Source: Neospora caninum Liverpool (Eukaryota; Apicomplexa; Conoidasida; Eucoccidiorida; Sarcocystidae). Taken from it: a DNA stretch of 64,000 nucleotides. Shown here piece by piece: positions 59,297 to 64,000 of the stretch. The position numbers were made by a program, and so were the translations under genes. The notes beneath the pieces are model-generated. The model saw nothing but the letters and a program-made list of their open reading frames with translations, searched no databases and had not been told where the DNA came from. Within the stretch, counting starts at the first letter, position 1. Every line of letters begins with the position of its first letter. The stretch covers positions 248,001 through 312,000 of the forward strand of contig NC_018397.1 of NCBI RefSeq assembly GCF_000208865.1. The letters run 5' to 3'.

Positions 59297-61168
59297 TCAC
59301 AGGCCAGCGAGCTCGCATTCTCTGTTGAATTCGAGGATCGGGTCTGTTTCGTCCGTGAAGCCTGCGACCTCGCCTACCGTCTCGCCCTCAGTCGCGGGCC
59401 TCGCCTCGACGCCCAGGTTGGCTGCTATCCCGAGCTCGGCCCCTCGGCCCTCACCCGTTGCCTCCTGTTTCGCGTCCCGGAAGGCTTCCTCGCCGTGCGT
59501 GTTTGCGTTCTCCACAGGCGACAAACCCCGCACACCGCACGAGTCGTATCTGTGGAGCTGCTTTCGCCAGTCTTGGTATTCCCGCTGAAACTGGGCCTTG
59601 GTGCACCGTTGCTTCGGATCGGGCGTCGCCGGGTCTCCTTCTCTGCGTTGGTCTTTCGGAATCGCCCGAATAAAGTTGCGATAGCCCTCCGTCGCCTTGC
59701 CGATCGCAATGTCCTTCATGCGCGCCGACTCCCTGCGTGCCCAGTCTTCTTCGTCGACCTCGCCGCTCGCCTCCGCCGTCTTCGCATTAGGATGCGGCAA
59801 AAAGGAGAGCCCCAGCGCTGCCGGGCCGACTGCAGGTGCGCCGCCAGCGACAGGTGAAGAGAGCGTGGGGAGGAACATGGGAGAGACGAAACCGGGGATC
59901 TGGAGGAACGGCGCGGAAATGGAGCCCATGTGCTGGAGGAGGAGATTCGTCCCTGCGGGTTGCTTCGAGCTCGCCGCCCCCGCAGAGCCCCGAGAGCTGC
60001 CCACAGACCGGCGGCCTCCCCCACTCTTGCGGCCGGAGACGGCGACTCCACCGGTACTTCCCACCATTGCCGAGGCGCTGTTTCGCTGGCTGCGAGTCCC
60101 GGAATGGCCGCTCTGGGCCCCAGCTTTGTCGGTCCCTTTGAGAGACGACGCCTCGCTCACTTCCTCCTCGGCCGACAGACATCCCTTCTGTTCTCGCCCC
60201 TGTGCAGGGTTCGTATGGAGCGAGCGCTTCTTCTTCGAGGGAGGCTGTTGAGACTGGAGAAGGCCTACGAGCACGCCTTCGCCAGCCGAGCCTGGGGCAG
60301 CCACGCTCGGCTTCTCGTCTTCCTCAGTCAGACTGTCGCGACCTACGAGAGTCGAGCTCGTGCGACAGCTGCCTCCAGACGCCCGACGATTGCGTTTCGC
60401 CGGAGTCAAGGCGGGCGCGCGAGTCAATGCGTCTCGTGGGCCTGGCGCTGCTCGACGCCAGTTCGCGCATGCATCTGCGTCGTCATTCGCAGCCTTCTGG
60501 CCAGCCTTCACGCTGTGCTGCGGGCGAGCAGCCCCAGACGCCCCCGGCGTGGGTCGGCCGCGACCCCGGAGCTTCCCGGCCCCCGCGACAGAAGTAAGGG
60601 AAGAGCCTGACGGCGAGCCGTGTTTGTCGCAGGCTCTCCCGGAGCCTGAAGAGATAAGAGCGGCATTCGACGCACAGGACGAGGCCGCAGTGCCGCGGCC
60701 TTCGCCATGCTCGTGGGAGGAGGAAAATCCCAACAGACCTTTGAATCCAGGAGTCGTCGCAGTGCTGGAAGAAACGCCAGCGTTTTTCTTCGCTTCTCTG
60801 GACCCGGAGCGGCCCTCCCAGCCAAATCTTTCGCACATGCCGTCGCAGTCTCCGCCGCCGTCGAGCCCAGACGCGGCCGAAGGAGACGGGACATTGATGG
60901 CGTCTGCTTCTGCGCCGCCGAGGTTGGCCGCACTACGGAAATGAAGGTTCAGACCGGCGCTGCTGTTTTCAAACTCGGCGGCACACGAGGACGGATTCAG
61001 GTACGAATGTTCGGCGGCCTCGTGCTGGAGAAGAAGGGCCGTAGCTGCTGCGCCGCCTCCGAGGCTTCCACAGTACGAGGAACTCCCTTTGGGCGTGCAG
61101 GGCATCGCCGACAGCGACTGAGTGTCGCTGCTGATGTCTGCCCAACGGACGCCTCCGAGGAACGTCAT
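59297..61168 (-). CDS. SLBP: histone stem-loop-binding protein (SLBP)
   Basis: A minus-strand frame of 623 residues starts at ATG 61168 (CCAAGATGACG). The frame continues to 61246 without ATG, behind a GTGTGTGCAG acceptor, so a short upstream coding exon is possible. Residues about 476-542 match the SLBP RNA-binding domain: ARMKDIAIGKATEGYRNFI, PKDQR, ATPD, then YQDWRKQLHRYD. They align with the human R.KQI.YGKNT..YDRYI, P+.LR, KTPNK and LWKVALHFWD blocks. The GK.T, Tyr, TP Thr, Trp and the His of LH are kept. The family binds the 3' stem-loop of replication-dependent histone mRNAs and acts in their processing, export and translation. The N-terminal 470 residues are Ser/Gly/Ala-rich and disordered. 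Activity in this organism is inferred. The TPNK motif is altered to TPDP. Confidence 0.85.
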   Translation of the reverse strand: MTFLGGVRWADISSDTQSLSAMPCTPKGSSSYCGSLGGGAAATALLLQHEAAEHSYLNPSSCAAEFENSSAGLNLHFRSAANLGGAEADAINVPSPSAASGLDGGGDCDGMCERFGWEGRSGSREAKKNAGVSSSTATTPGFKGLLGFSSSHEHGEGRGTAASSCASNAALISSGSGRACDKHGSPSGSSLTSVAGAGKLRGRGRPTPGASGAARPQHSVKAGQKAANDDADACANWRRAAPGPRDALTRAPALTPAKRNRRASGGSCRTSSTLVGRDSLTEEDEKPSVAAPGSAGEGVLVGLLQSQQPPSKKKRSLHTNPAQGREQKGCLSAEEEVSEASSLKGTDKAGAQSGHSGTRSQRNSASAMVGSTGGVAVSGRKSGGGRRSVGSSRGSAGAASSKQPAGTNLLLQHMGSISAPFLQIPGFVSPMFLPTLSSPVAGGAPAVGPAALGLSFLPHPNAKTAEASGEVDEEDWARRESARMKDIAIGKATEGYRNFIRAIPKDQRREGDPATPDPKQRCTKAQFQREYQDWRKQLHRYDSCGVRGLSPVENANTHGEEAFRDAKQEATGEGRGAELGIAANLGVEARPATEGETVGEVAGFTDETDPILEFNRECELAGL

Positions 61169-64000
61169 CTTGGTGAAAATCGGCGGCAGGGGCCAAAGGA
61201 AAGGAGGCAGAAGCTGAGTAAAAGACGGGTCAGCCTGCACACACAAAGAGTGCTAAAAAGAAACACCACTTGAGGTGGACAGCGAATTGCACTCCTTCGT
61301 TTGCGGAGTCCCAGCTCCTAAACTGTCTGTCGGGGGGTGCCGCTCGGCGGTTGCACCATCACGCGGGGGAAGCAAGAAGACTGCGCTGACCTGGCAAGAG
61401 TTTGCGGCGCTGACATCAGGAGAATGCAAATGTAGAATGAAACACACGGGGCGGATTTAGAGCACAACGCTACACACACACACACACGATTACGAGGCAA
61501 ATTCCCAATGCTGACACACAAGATAGTGCCAGTGTCTGCCAAAGGTGCGGAGGCGAGGGGGCATGCACAGTGAGCTCAGAGGCCTGCAGCCTCAGTTGCT
61601 GACGCAAAAGGTCGCCAAACAGCGGCACGACATGAAGCCATTTTAAACCTTCCGTGCTCGATAAAGAGCGGTAGGCGCTGCTGTCACACACGGGGGCAGC
61701 ACCACACTGTGGAACAGGAGACATTCCAAGCACACAAAAATATCTCGTCCCTTCAACTGCTTGACACGGAAACTTCTCTTGGTCAGAAACAAGCCTGCAG
61801 CCGTGGACAGGGTGGAGGCACGCAGATAGAGAGTAAGTACTACGTGTACGTCATCTGGGAAAAACAGCGAACACAGTACTGGACACGGCTGTGTGTCCCT
61901 TCACAGAAACGGGATCATATTCAAGAGTCCACACACGTGTTTTTCTAAGGCGGAACTGATGGGAGGCACGGCACACGCCTAGAAAAAAAAAGGCACCCAC
62001 AAACTCAAATCCTAGTATGCCTTGTAACTACACCGACCACCGACCGTCCGTGTTGTGCGTCCATCGTGAAACCAGCATCAGGGCGACTGCTGGACAACAC
62101 AGAACGATTATCAATTTTTGGGACGGACAGTTGCCTGTCCTGCGTCGTATGAGCCTTACTTCGGAATCAGATCCAACGAACGGACAGGAGGAATGCCCGA
62201 GGAACGGCGGAAAGACAGGCCGAGCGCGGTGTGGCGTAGTGTATGTACAGCTGCTTTGGCGACAAAAAAGACGCCGCTGGAAGCAGCCGCTCCTTTCCTT
62301 TGGAAACCTGCGCTGTCCCGGCGCCTTTGTCCGGCACAGGAAACGTTTTTTGAAAAAAAAGCTACCGAAGCGCAACGGCGCCGGTGCAGACGCGCAGCAA
62401 CGGCCAGAAGATGGAACACAGGCCAGCTACACGGAGACGGTGCCAGGGAAGTCGACAGAACACCGAGACAACGAAGACAGAAAGGAGCCGGTCGATTGCG
62501 AAAAATGTGCTAATCTGTAGGGAAACGAGCCCTCGGTTGTAGGTTTAAGACGGGAAGCCACCCCCTGTGTCCGCGAAGTCGCTCTTCTTAGGGCGATACT
62601 ACGAAAAAATGCCCACCGCCTATTCCAAACAAATAATCACGCTAGTTCGTCCGTGCCAGGTCGGAGGGCGCTAATCGGGAGGAGGATCACCCCCGGCGTC
62701 ACGATTCGATACACATGAAACAAAGCCCGACCTTTCTGTAAAGTACCCACAGAAGATCGGAACCGTAGAGTAACAACAAAGCAGGACAAAAACGGTGAAA
62801 AAACGCCCGTAGAACAGAGATCCAACACGAGACGGCACCGAAGACAGACCGGTGCTCCGGCCCCCCGGTTTCGAATAGCAGCAGGGAAGGCAGAAGACGC
62901 GCACAGTCGGGTTCAGTGGCGTCCGTTCAGGGTCTCTACCGCTTGGAGCGTTCCTTCTGTATCTGCCCAGCGAGAAATCACGGCGCTCCGGGACTAGTGC
63001 AACGGTACACACAAGACAACAGACGGGGGAGTTCCAAAAGCGATATACCGCGAACACGTTGCTACGGCGACAGCAAAAGACAAACGAAAACTGTGCCAAG
63101 AAGAAGAAAATTGAGAGCACGTCCTCTTCCCCGTCAGGGAGCGCTGCTGTGTGGTCTACTGTTTGCGAGAAGACGTGCGACAAGCTTACACGCGGGCTCG
63201 GAGATTTTGCACATGGGAGAGGAAAAAAAAAACCATCAGCTGACTGCACACGTGAGCGGAAACACGAAAACGAACAGGCTAGTGCAGACACAACAGGCAC
63301 TCGCAGATCACCAAAAGAGAACCGAATGAATCCGAACGGTGAAGCAGCGTTTTTTGCCGCCGTCGGTTCTGCCAGTTTCGCCTCTCCGGCGGTGGCCAGA
63401 TGCATGCTGGGCGCGCCTGGCTACATGATCGCAACACACCGAAGACAGCTCTGCAGTCTAGTATTTAACGCGCAGCCAAATACCCCTCGGCTGCCGTTCT
63501 AGCGCCAAAAAGCTGCACCATAAACCATTAGGTTCCAGCAAAAATGCTTCTTTGAAAGCCTCCTGGACTGCTTCTCACTCCTCGCCCCTCCGGAGAAGGG
63601 TGCGTGAAGTGAGAGTTAGTTACCAGGCGTGGTATCGAAAACGCCCACCGTTGCAGGCACCGACAGGAGCGGCGTCTTAGACGTGAGCACGACACAGAAA
63701 AAAGAACATCATGTCACTGGACATTCTTTCTTGGCACATTTGCCTCTGCATCCTACGGGTATTCCAGAGCGTCGCCAACGGTTCACCCGCTCACCTTCCC
63801 TTCTCTCTCACACGCCGCCTGGGTTCCGGTTACCGGGCCAGGGAAACAGTCGCACAACAGAGCGTTCTCGTGCTTCGAAATGGGATGCCGCTGACAGCGG
63901 GAAAATGTGTTTGGTTCTTGAAAAGCGTCTGACAAATTGCTGTTTTCCCCCTCTTAGGAAGCCGCGAGTTGCTGAGTTCATGCACACGGAGTTTCAGACG
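61169..64000. other. intergenic region to right edge
   Basis: 2.8 kb upstream of SLBP with a (CA)n run at about 61473-61488. The longest frames (plus 62017-62520, minus 62671-63405, plus 63059-63502) overlap one another, have no recognisable domain and are not accepted. The SLBP promoter and 5' UTR, perhaps with a short first exon, should lie at the left end. Confidence 0.5.
61473..61488. repeat. (AC)n microsatellite upstream of SLBP
   Basis: AC dinucleotide run of 16 bases about 300 bases upstream of the SLBP start. Confidence 0.85.

Noticed and set aside
62017..62520. 167-codon plus-strand ATG frame
   Set aside because: Basic, low-information translation with no domain; overlapping minus-strand frames are similar in length.
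62671..63405. 244-codon minus-strand ATG frame
   Set aside because: Phe/Ser/Cys-rich translation typical of antisense or random frames; no domain seen.

Overview
The window reads as nuclear DNA of a tissue-cyst-forming coccidian apicomplexan (Toxoplasma / Hammondia / Neospora type). Reasons: widely spaced genes; reading frames full of Ser/Arg/Glu low-complexity inserts; short GT-AG introns; several start codons in a CAAAATGG-like context; intergenic DNA rich in (TA)n, homopolymers and TGCATGC words; and proteins of the helical-repeat/RAP class typical of apicomplexan organelle RNA biology. I cannot name the species. All calls come from reading the sequence; no similarity search was run.

Layout, left to right. 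1-3736 (minus) is one uninterrupted frame that leaves the window at its left edge and encodes the N-terminal half of a PEX1-like peroxin. 7212-13700 (plus) is a 2162-residue intronless, probably tail-anchored protein of unknown function. 16465-17493 (plus) encodes a 342-residue protein with a signal peptide. From about 19.2 to 61.2 kb nearly everything is on the minus strand: an organellar helical-repeat protein (19258-22872), a candidate 62-residue membrane protein (24694-24882), a three-exon sodium:solute symporter (26452-29177), a seven-exon helical-repeat/RAP-like protein (29739-37052), a six-exon bacterial-type elongation factor P homologue (40270-43209), an unknown membrane or secreted protein (47879-49675), a three-exon secreted modular protein (52277-56600) and a stem-loop (histone mRNA) binding protein (59297-61168). 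The exception is CTU1/NCS6 (43968-46085, plus), head to head with the EF-P gene.

Functional themes are organelle biogenesis (PEX1), organelle gene expression (two helical-repeat proteins, EF-P), cytosolic tRNA modification (CTU1), histone mRNA processing (SLBP), solute uptake (symporter) and secretory or surface proteins of unknown role. They look like independently transcribed eukaryotic genes, not operons. No rRNA, tRNA, CRISPR array or recognisable transposon was seen. Splice sites were assigned by eye from GT/AG signals, reading phase and family alignment, so exon ends are provisional. Several long frames that seem to open with GTG, TTG or CTG were trimmed to the first usable ATG.
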